From an uncultured bacterium (lineage in GTDB: Bacteria > Bipolaricaulota > Bipolaricaulia > RBG-16-55-9 > DRJF01), in assembly GCA_913053845.1 (NCBI GenBank), contig CAJXGD010000026.1, positions 1 to 33,253 on the forward strand: a stretch of DNA of 33,253 nucleotides, given 5' to 3'. A program made the position numbers and the translations under genes. Under the pieces are notes generated by a model. The model saw only the letters and a list, made by a program, of their open reading frames with translations. It ran no database searches and had not been told where the DNA came from. Of the stretch, positions 1 through 5,747 are shown in pieces (the first letter of the stretch is position 1; every line of letters begins with the position of its first letter).

Positions 1-285
1 CCAGGGGTTGTTCGCTTTATCCCTCAGATGTTTGCCCGCATTCAGCGCCACACCGGCCGGCAGATATTGGTAAGCACGCACTCGAGCGATCTTCTCCAGG
101 ACGAGGGCATCGGGTTGGATGAGGTCCTGCTGCTAATTCCTGGCAAGGGGACCTCCCTCCAACCGGCAAGCAGCTTTACCGAGATAGAAACGCTGCTCAA
201 GAACGGTTTGAGCATTGCTGATGTGGTGATGCCCAGGACCCGCCCGGAGCAAGCTCAACAACTGGCTCTCTTTGGGGAGGAGTGA
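1..285 (+). CDS. AAA/ABC-type ATPase, C-terminal end (partial)
   Basis: The reading frame is open from the first base and ends at TGA 283-285, so only the last 94 residues are visible and the start lies outside the window. The segment holds an ILVSTHSSDLL stretch, the strand plus switch-histidine (H-loop) that closes the nucleotide site in SMC/RecF/OLD-type and AAA_21 ATPases. A short tail rich in E, Q and A follows. Walker A and B are not visible, so the family call rests on the H-loop and context. The stop overlaps the next gene's GTG start (GTGA), indicating translational coupling with a TOPRIM-like partner. ATPase plus small TOPRIM-like protein is a layout seen in OLD-like and other anti-phage or DNA-end systems. 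The defence role is inference. Confidence 0.75.
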   Translation, partial: PGVVRFIPQMFARIQRHTGRQILVSTHSSDLLQDEGIGLDEVLLLIPGKGTSLQPASSFTEIETLLKNGLSIADVVMPRTRPEQAQQLALFGEE

Positions 286-914
286 GAGAGATTTCAACGC
301 CTGACCCCGTTGTCATCGCAGGTGCTGTGGAAGGCGTGGTAGATGAAGCAGTGCTGCGCCGTTTACTCACTCAAGTGGGAGCGCTGGCAGGCCCAATCTA
401 TGGCAAGCAGGGTAAGCAACACCTCCGGCAGCGCCTCAACGGCTACAACCAGGCAGCAGGTTTTAGCCCTTGGGTCATCCTGATCGATCTCGATCAGGAT
501 GCCCCTTGTGCGCCGCCTCTGCGCGACTCCTGGTTGCCTACCCCAGCGCCCTATTTGTGTTTCCGCATTGCAGTCCATGAGGTCGAAGCTTGGCTGATGG
601 CGGATCGTGAACAGCTGGCTCGTTTTTTCAGCATAGCTCGTTCTCGCATCCCGCAGGACCCCGAGGCAGTGGATGATCCAAAGCGCACGATGGTCGAGCT
701 GGCCAAATACTCACGCCGACGAGCCGTTCGCGAGGACATGGTGCCGCGTCCGCAGAGCGGACGCGAGGTTGGGCCAGCCTACAGCGCAAGACTGATCGAA
801 TTCATAGAGGCTGCTAGCAGTGGCTGGAGACCGGATGTCGCGGCTAAGTCTTCCGATAGTTTGGCTCGCTGTCTGAGGTGTCTGGGATGGCTTTTTCAAC
901 TGAGCACTCGGTAA
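282..914 (+). CDS. DUF4276-like (TOPRIM-like) protein paired with ATPase
   Basis: A 210-residue protein starting at GTG 282, which overlaps the upstream stop. Conserved-looking acidic positions appear in the order expected of a TOPRIM-type fold: VEGVVDE near residue 20, a hydrophobic strand ending in DLDQD near residue 71, and an HEVEAWLMADR segment near residue 100. A later DPKRTMVELAK stretch and a GPAYS segment also match what I recall of DUF4276-type proteins that sit beside AAA ATPases. TOPRIM folds use such acidic residues to bind metal for strand cleavage, so it may be the nuclease half of the pair. Neither the cleavage activity nor the defence role can be proved from sequence. No signal peptide or membrane segment is seen. 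Confidence 0.65.
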   Translation: MREISTPDPVVIAGAVEGVVDEAVLRRLLTQVGALAGPIYGKQGKQHLRQRLNGYNQAAGFSPWVILIDLDQDAPCAPPLRDSWLPTPAPYLCFRIAVHEVEAWLMADREQLARFFSIARSRIPQDPEAVDDPKRTMVELAKYSRRRAVREDMVPRPQSGREVGPAYSARLIEFIEAASSGWRPDVAAKSSDSLARCLRCLGWLFQLSTR

Positions 915-953
915 GCCTAAACAAGATGGGAAAGCCGAGCTTGCGCGGTCATT

Positions 954-2180
954 TCATCGCTCGGTCACGTTTCCTGCGGATGATGCCTGACGGCGGTGAG
1001 CAGCAATGGCAGGAGGATGAAGACTAAGGCGCCGCTGCCCCCTGGTGGCCAAACTGTCGATCTGGCCAATGGCGAACTGGGCGATCTTTTCTGCATCGGC
1101 TTGGGTCACCTGCCCATCCCCGGTCACGTCACACGCATTTATCTGAGTGTCGGTCGCTTGGATGAATCTCAAGGCAATCTGAAGACAGATGCGAGCATCA
1201 ATCACATTGATCTGATCATCGGAGTTAGCGTCTCCATTGCCACCGCTGAGCTTAACAGAGGGCGGTAATGCAACATCATTGACGGTGATATTCACATTAT
1301 CACTGTCCGTGCCGCCTCGCCCATCGTCCACCGTCAGTTGGAAGGTCAAGAGAGCACCCCCGGGGCCGACTTGTGGCGCGGTAAAATTGGGATGCATCGT
1401 GTCGGCTCCTGAAAGAGTCACCGTAGATCCAAGGGTCTGAACCCAACTAAAGGAGAGTGGATCACCGTCGGGGTCAGCGCTGGCCGAGCCATCGAGCGTG
1501 ACTGCATCGCCCTCGCTGACCGTCTGATCTGGGCCGGTGCTGGCGGTGGGGGGCAAGTTGACTGTGGAATTCTGCGCTTTGGGCGTGCCGTTGAGGGGAG
1601 CCCCCTTGGCATCTAAGCCGTTCCTGTGTATGCCGTCGTTAGTGGCCCAATTCGCGTCCGTATCGGAAGCCAGGGCATCAATGCGCTCCATGGTTGATTT
1701 AGTAGCGTTGACACCTGCGGGCCAACTGCCGCCATTGCCGTTGGCAGTATCAATGACATTGTGGCTAGGATCCTCTAAACTAAGAGACTCTCCAGAATTA
1801 GACAGATTCCCGGTATATATGCAATCCGCGGTGATGTCACTGACGGTGGTGTCATCGGTTCGCTCGAGCAAGAAATGATCATTGGGGGCAATGAACACAT
1901 TATTACAATCTGTGGTGTTAAATATGAAAGTAGGTGAACCGTCTGTGGTGGACTTCAGCGTCCAGCCGGTAAGATCAACAGCTTGATTGGTCGTATTATA
2001 AAGTTCGATCCACTCGTCGCTGGGGCTGGCTGCCGTTCCCATCCAAGCGACCTCGTTGATCACGACCTCACCGCTGTTGGTCGCATAAGCCTCAGCAGAA
2101 CCGCCGATGGCCAGGAGGCCAGTCATGATAAGCACCAAGGAGATTCGCTGCCCGATAGTTCCTAACTTTATTGCAGCCAC
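954..2180 (-). CDS. Secreted lamin-tail, PKD and dockerin-type protein (likely frameshifted C-terminus)
   Basis: A 408-residue exported protein. Residues 1-33 are a signal peptide. Residues about 36-165 look like a lamin-tail domain (VVINEVAW, DEWIELYN, DLTGWTL). Residues about 210-302 are a PKD/Ig-like module (PPTAS, LDGSASADPDGD, LTVDDGRGG). Residues about 316-376 hold two dockerin-like calcium loops (GDANSDDQINVID and DVTGDGQVTQAD). The last ~30 residues are polar and basic and look unnatural. Another frame over the same bases encodes a Gly/Pro linker, a hydrophobic stretch and a short polar tail, ending at 965-967. This is probably the true membrane-anchoring end, so a one-base shift near 1040-1062 is suspected. 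The GTG start directly abuts a GGGAGG sequence, an abnormal spacing, so the start is uncertain. The partner and substrate are unknown. Confidence 0.75.
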   Translation of the reverse strand: MAAIKLGTIGQRISLVLIMTGLLAIGGSAEAYATNSGEVVINEVAWMGTAASPSDEWIELYNTTNQAVDLTGWTLKSTTDGSPTFIFNTTDCNNVFIAPNDHFLLERTDDTTVSDITADCIYTGNLSNSGESLSLEDPSHNVIDTANGNGGSWPAGVNATKSTMERIDALASDTDANWATNDGIHRNGLDAKGAPLNGTPKAQNSTVNLPPTASTGPDQTVSEGDAVTLDGSASADPDGDPLSFSWVQTLGSTVTLSGADTMHPNFTAPQVGPGGALLTFQLTVDDGRGGTDSDNVNITVNDVALPPSVKLSGGNGDANSDDQINVIDARICLQIALRFIQATDTQINACDVTGDGQVTQADAEKIAQFAIGQIDSLATRGQRRLSLHPPAIAAHRRQASSAGNVTER

Positions 2181-2204
2181 CTCCCTTGCAGGGCTTTCAT
2201 GAGG

Positions 2205-2234
2205 ATTCTAACCCCAATTAGCCCTGTCAGTCAA
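2205..2234 (-). promoter_or_regulatory. Sigma70-type promoter for the lamin-tail gene
   Basis: On the minus strand, TTGACT (2229-2234) is followed by an 18-base spacer and TAGAAT (2205-2210). The predicted transcript would begin near 2198, giving a leader of about 18 bases that contains the GGGAGG sequence. Confidence 0.6.
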
Positions 2235-2240
2235 GTACAA

Positions 2241-2258
2241 GGCTAGGACAATCTAGCC
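2241..2258 (-). terminator. Weak hairpin between two exported-protein genes
   Basis: A GGCTAG/CTAGCC inverted repeat (6-bp stem, 6-base loop) lies just after the stop of the 2264-2827 gene. Read on the minus strand, it is followed only by TTGT. It could terminate that transcript before the next promoter, but the T tract is poor. Confidence 0.3.
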
Positions 2259-2263
2259 GACTA

Positions 2264-2827
2264 TCACAACCGATAGATCAGCCCGAAGCTGAACTGGAAT
2301 GGCAGCTCGGCAGAGCCTATCTGCAATAGATTGCCTCCCAATTTCATCGGCACGATGGCCCTGAAGTCAACGAAGCCGTTGAGATTGAAGTGTTTTTCCG
2401 TCTGAAGCCCGATCACCCCGAAGAGCGGAAGTTGGAAGGCAAAGACGCTAGCACTGGATAGCTGTAAGAAACCCACACCGCCACCCAAATAAAGATCAAC
2501 TTGGCCTAGGTTATAACGGGCTAAAATCTCGGTATCAAACTGCAAGAGCCTCAGCGGCCCACCGCCGAAGAGGCCACCTAGCCGAAAGGAGAATCCCGGC
2601 GACATGGCGATCTGCAGCAAGCCCCCTTGCAGCCAAGCGGTCTCATGGATGAGTGGACCCCCAGACTGCACCAGATCGAACTGAAAGAGAGTCACCTGGC
2701 CGCCGGCCTTCAATTGGCCTGGGCCAGCCCAGGCGCGCTGCTGATAGGCCAGGAGCATCAGTACCAGTACTCCGATCGACAGCCATTTAGCGAAACCGAC
2801 AAATCGGTTGGCGGTTGCAGTCAACAT
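2264..2827 (-). CDS. Exported, probable beta-barrel outer-membrane-like protein of unknown function
   Basis: 187 residues. Residues 1-34 form a signal peptide (hydrophobic GVLVLMLLAY, then AWA|G). The mature part alternates hydrophobic and polar or Gly residues throughout (for example LYLGGGVGF, FSFRLGGLFGGG) and ends FSFGLIYRL. This pattern is typical of short amphipathic transmembrane beta strands rather than a soluble enzyme. I do not recognise the family. If it is a barrel, the organism has an outer membrane. The ATG lies 5 bases after a TAGAAT -10 box with no Shine-Dalgarno sequence, so the mRNA is probably leaderless. The gene is divergent from mutL with 18 bases between the two start codons. 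Confidence 0.7.
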   Translation of the reverse strand: MLTATANRFVGFAKWLSIGVLVLMLLAYQQRAWAGPGQLKAGGQVTLFQFDLVQSGGPLIHETAWLQGGLLQIAMSPGFSFRLGGLFGGGPLRLLQFDTEILARYNLGQVDLYLGGGVGFLQLSSASVFAFQLPLFGVIGLQTEKHFNLNGFVDFRAIVPMKLGGNLLQIGSAELPFQFSFGLIYRL

Positions 2828-2837
2828 GCGTTATTCT
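2808..2837 (+). promoter_or_regulatory. Candidate leaderless promoter of mutL
   Basis: TTGGCG (2808-2813), an 18-base spacer, then TATTCT (2832-2837), 8 bases before the mutL ATG. No Shine-Dalgarno sequence is visible between them. The hexamers are weaker than those of the opposing promoter. Confidence 0.4.
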
Positions 2838-2862
2838 AAACCAGAATGCCGATGGGAGTCAA
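2833..2862 (-). promoter_or_regulatory. Leaderless promoter of the exported protein, inside mutL's 5' end
   Basis: On the minus strand, TTGACT (2857-2862), 18 bases, then TAGAAT (2833-2838), with 5 bases to the ATG at 2827. Normal spacing puts the first transcribed base at the A of the ATG. The -35 box lies within codons 4-6 of mutL. Confidence 0.6.
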
Positions 2863-4642
2863 AGAGCTCGATCCGCATCTGGTGAATAAGATCGCCGCAG
2901 GCGAGGTGATCGAGCGGCCGGCCTCGGTGGTCAAAGAGCTGGTGGAAAACAGCCTGGATGCCGCGGCCACCTGGCTGGAGATCATCGTCCAAGGGGGTGG
3001 CACAGCGCAACTCTCCCTTGCCGACGACGGTCGGGGCATGGGCCGCGAGGACCTGTTGCTGAGCGTCCGTCGCCATACCACCAGCAAGATTACTTGTGAG
3101 GATGACCTGCAAAATATCCGCACCCTGGGCTTTCGCGGCGAGGCCCTGGCCAGCATCGTCGAGGTCTCCCGCACCACCCTGATCAGCCGGGATGAAAATA
3201 ACCCTCAGGCGACAGAGCTGGTGATCGAAGGCGGCACAGTGAAAACAATCCGCGCCGCCGGACGCGGCCGGGGTACCACGGTGAGCGTGCGCGACCTCTT
3301 CTTCAATACTCCCGCCCGGCTCAAGTTCCTCAAGAGCGACAAGACCGAATACTATCACATCCTGCGCACGATCAAGCGCTATGCCCTCTCCCATCCCCAA
3401 GTCGGCTTCCGCCTGATCCACGATGGGCGCAGCGCGCTGGACTCCCCGCAAAGCGGAGAGCTGCGCCAGACGATCGCCCATCTCTACAACGCGGAGTTGG
3501 CCGATCTGCTGCTAGCAGTCAGCAGCGAGGGCCAGATGATCCGGGTATCCGGCCTGGTCGGCCCACCGGAGCGGGCCAGGGCCAACCGCAGCGACCAGTA
3601 TCTCTTCGTCAACGGGCGCTACGTGCGCGACAGTGCCGTGCAGTATGCCGTCGCTCGTGCTTATCAGGGCTTGCTGGAGCGCGAGCGCTATCCGATCTTC
3701 TTTCTTTTCATAGAGATTGAGCCCCAAATGGTAGACGTGAACGTTCATCCCCAAAAGGAAGAGGTGCGCTTCACGAATGCCCGTTTGGTGCAGGCAGAGG
3801 TCAAACGGGCCGTCGAAGCGGCGCTGCTCTCCCGCCACCGGGTGGCCCAACTGCGCCAGCCGAGCGCGCCTCAGCCTCAGGAGAGGGCTACCCCTCTGCC
3901 GGCGGGAGATTCCTACAGCGCGGCGCGCCCTCGGCATCCCTCCGAATTGGATCTCAGACGCGAACTGCTCGGCAGCAGGCCAGGGGCCACCTCGGCTCCC
4001 CCTCAGCCTGAAACAGAACCAACTGAGACTGCCGGATCAGCCACGGAGCGGCAAGCTCCCTTTCGGGTTATCGGGCAGCTCCACGGGACCTATCTCATCG
4101 TGCAGACCGGCGAAGGGCTGGAGCTGATTGACCAGCACGTGGCCCACGAGCGGGTGCTCTATGAGCGCTACTTAGCCCAACTTGAGGCCGGCCAGGTGCC
4201 GCGCCAGCGGCTGCTCATCCCGCTGACCATCGAGCTGCCGCCCGATCAGGCTCAGCTATTAAACGAGCATTTGGAGTTACTGGAGCACCGGCTGGGCATC
4301 GGTCTAGAGCCTTTTGGCCATGGCTCTTTCATCCTGCGCGATTGGCCGGCTAGCCTGGCCGAGGAGCTGGGCAAAGAGGAGGCCCGCCAAGCGCTGGAGC
4401 GCATTCTGGATGCCTTGGCCCACGAGGAGCAGCCGGAGCTCAAAGAGTTGGCGGCGCGGCTGGCCGCGCATCGGGCCTGCGAGGCGGCCATCGTGAAAAA
4501 TACCCCGCTGAGCCCCGAGGCAGCGACCGCTCTGGTGGCCCAGCTCAAGCGCTGCCGCAATCCCTATCGCTGCCCCCACGGGCGGCCGATCATCCTGGCC
4601 TACTCACTGCACCAGTTGGAGCGGGCCTTCGGACGACGCTAG
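2846..4642 (+). CDS. mutL: DNA mismatch repair protein MutL (endonuclease type)
   Basis: A 598-residue GHKL ATPase that couples mismatch recognition by MutS to strand excision. The N-terminal ATPase shows ELVENSLDA (residues 31-39), DDGRGM, RHTTSKI and TLGFRGEAL. The central region has the VNVHPQKEEVRF signature of the family. The linker is rich in P, Q and E. The C-terminal domain carries the metal-binding endonuclease motif DQHVAHERVLYE (from residue 429, Val in place of the common Ala), ACEAAIVKN, and CPHGRP (576-581). It should therefore nick DNA itself, as in bacteria lacking MutH. No mutS is in the window. The ATG at 2846 lacks a Shine-Dalgarno sequence. The stop abuts the stop of the convergent downstream gene. 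Confidence 0.97.
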   Translation: MPMGVKELDPHLVNKIAAGEVIERPASVVKELVENSLDAAATWLEIIVQGGGTAQLSLADDGRGMGREDLLLSVRRHTTSKITCEDDLQNIRTLGFRGEALASIVEVSRTTLISRDENNPQATELVIEGGTVKTIRAAGRGRGTTVSVRDLFFNTPARLKFLKSDKTEYYHILRTIKRYALSHPQVGFRLIHDGRSALDSPQSGELRQTIAHLYNAELADLLLAVSSEGQMIRVSGLVGPPERARANRSDQYLFVNGRYVRDSAVQYAVARAYQGLLERERYPIFFLFIEIEPQMVDVNVHPQKEEVRFTNARLVQAEVKRAVEAALLSRHRVAQLRQPSAPQPQERATPLPAGDSYSAARPRHPSELDLRRELLGSRPGATSAPPQPETEPTETAGSATERQAPFRVIGQLHGTYLIVQTGEGLELIDQHVAHERVLYERYLAQLEAGQVPRQRLLIPLTIELPPDQAQLLNEHLELLEHRLGIGLEPFGHGSFILRDWPASLAEELGKEEARQALERILDALAHEEQPELKELAARLAAHRACEAAIVKNTPLSPEAATALVAQLKRCRNPYRCPHGRPIILAYSLHQLERAFGRR

Positions 4643-5179
4643 CTACCTAATAATCTGGCTCAGGATAAAGATGATCGCCGCGATCAGCAGTGCGGACAGG
4701 TAGGAGAAGCGCAGTCCTCCCAGACCGGCCCCCTTGAGCGGCGGCGCGACCACAATGAAATGCACCGTAGCGCTGACCGGTGGACTCAAGGGGTAATCGG
4801 CGCCGTCGCCCAGGGCCACGATGAGCGTATGTCGCCCCGGCTTGAGCCCTTTGAGCGTATAGCTGCTCTTGGCGGTGTGAAAGACCCCGGCTCCATTCGG
4901 ATAGGGCCGGTCGGTCGCCTGGGGCAGCGGTCGGTCCAGAAACAGATGATAGTAGGCCAGGCCGGGTGTGCGCTTACCATTGGCCTCTGCTATCTCGACC
5001 CCAGTCGCTTGTAGTTTGACGGTGACATCTGGACCGACCAATCGCTGGCCCTCACGAGGAGCCAGGATGGTCACGGTGATCGCCGGTTTGGTAGCTTGAG
5101 CTTGGAGCGTCGCGCCGGAGATGAGCAGAGTTAAGAGCAGCATCCCACCAAGAGAAACTGCTCTGCGCACTGGTCGCAT
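4643..5179 (-). CDS. Exported DUF4399-like protein with C-terminal membrane anchor
   Basis: 178 residues from the ATG at 5179, chosen because GGGAGGG lies 6 bases upstream. A longer frame from 5203 lacks such a site. The N-terminus is a signal peptide (RRAVS then GGMLLLTLLISG and ALQAQA-like cleavage region). The central domain has TILAPREGQRL, YYHLFLDRPLP, VFHTAKSSYTLKGLKPGRHTL and GDGADYPL. This resembles DUF4399-type extracytoplasmic beta domains, which carry an HHxLxxD and PGxHTL pattern. The C-terminus is a single hydrophobic helix (FSYLSALLIAAIIFILSQIIR region) with a short basic end. It is probably held on the outer face of the cytoplasmic membrane. Function unknown. Confidence 0.7.
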   Translation of the reverse strand: MRPVRRAVSLGGMLLLTLLISGATLQAQATKPAITVTILAPREGQRLVGPDVTVKLQATGVEIAEANGKRTPGLAYYHLFLDRPLPQATDRPYPNGAGVFHTAKSSYTLKGLKPGRHTLIVALGDGADYPLSPPVSATVHFIVVAPPLKGAGLGGLRFSYLSALLIAAIIFILSQIIR

Positions 5180-5223
5180 GGTGATCCCTCCCTTGAGTGC
5201 CACTTAGCAGAATTAGCAGGCGC

Positions 5224-5253
5224 AGTATAGCACAGGTATCGGGCGGCTAACAA
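5224..5253 (-). promoter_or_regulatory. Promoter for the DUF4399-like gene
   Basis: On the minus strand, TTGTTA (5248-5253), 18 bases, then TATACT (5224-5229) preceded by TGTGC, which supplies an extended -10. The leader is about 40 bases and includes a strong Shine-Dalgarno sequence. Confidence 0.6.
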
Positions 5254-5302
5254 TTCGATTTGTCATGGGTCAAGAGGAGGACAGCGCATCAGCTCTCACC
5301 CC

Positions 5303-5331
5303 TTGACTCGACGACAGAATTGTTGTATACT
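5303..5331 (+). promoter_or_regulatory. Strong sigma70-type promoter for the small-ORF/ATPase operon
   Basis: TTGACT (5303-5308), a 17-base spacer and TATACT (5326-5331). This is among the best consensus matches in the window. It lies 39 bases ahead of the first small ORF and points into the cluster ending at 7901. Confidence 0.65.
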
Positions 5332-5370
5332 GTTTCTGTTACTAACAATCTTGTCGTTGAAAGGAGCGAG

Positions 5371-5445
5371 ATGAAAGGACCACGGCCGGAGCAAATCCAG
5401 GGAAGCGTGCAGTTGCTCAGCAGGCATAATCCAGGAAGCGGGTGA
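5371..5445 (+). CDS. Small ORF, 24 codons, coupled to the next gene
   Basis: ATG 5371 is preceded by AAAGGAG with a 4-base gap, an excellent ribosome binding site. The product is 24 residues, basic and polar (begins MKGPRPEQIQ), with no membrane segment. Its TGA overlaps the GTG of the following membrane protein (GTGA), so translation is likely coupled. It may be a leader peptide whose reading controls the next gene, or a genuine microprotein. No family is recognised. Confidence 0.5.
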   Translation: MKGPRPEQIQGSVQLLSRHNPGSG

Positions 5446-5669
5446 TTTGCGTGCCAAAGCCTCCCGACTACAAGCGACGGGTAGTTAACGCATTGCTGAC
5501 GTACCTGGGTTTAATCATCATTGGAACCCTGCTTATGCAACTGCTTGTTATTTTTGACTTGAGGGAGTCACCATCTTGGCCGCAATTCTTAACTACGAGT
5601 GGAGCAGGAGGATTAGTCTGGGGAATCTTGAGGATTCTAGAGCGAATAGTCTCATCGAGGACTATGTAA
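5442..5669 (+). CDS. Small membrane protein, 75 aa, unknown function
   Basis: Starts at GTG 5442 inside the upstream stop; AGGAAG lies 3 bases away. A second in-frame GTG at 5451 is possible. The protein has a basic N-terminus (PDYKRR), one clear transmembrane helix (about residues 17-37, LLTYLGLIIIGTLLMQLLVIF region), a linker with two Trp-containing stretches, and a weaker second hydrophobic segment ending in basic residues. The bases are more AT-rich than the flanking chromosomal genes. Its position between two tiny ORFs and a large ATPase suggests a joint module. Function not recognised. Confidence 0.55.
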   Translation: MICVPKPPDYKRRVVNALLTYLGLIIIGTLLMQLLVIFDLRESPSWPQFLTTSGAGGLVWGILRILERIVSSRTM

Positions 5670-5670
5670 C

Positions 5671-5745
5671 ATGAGTAGATATGTGAAGTTACCACCAAGG
5701 TACTGCGCGATTGGTGGCGCAAATACCCCGCATTATAAGGAGTGA
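5671..5745 (+). CDS. Second small ORF, 24 codons, filling the gap before the ATPase
   Basis: ATG 5671 follows the previous stop by one base and TGA lies at 5743-5745, two bases before the ATPase ATG. The product begins MSRYVKLPPRY and is 24 residues, basic and soluble-looking. GAGG lies about 10 bases upstream, a weak site. It exactly fills the gap between two genes, which hints at translational coupling, but chance cannot be excluded at this length. Confidence 0.35.
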   Translation: MSRYVKLPPRYCAIGGANTPHYKE

Positions 5746-5747
5746 GC

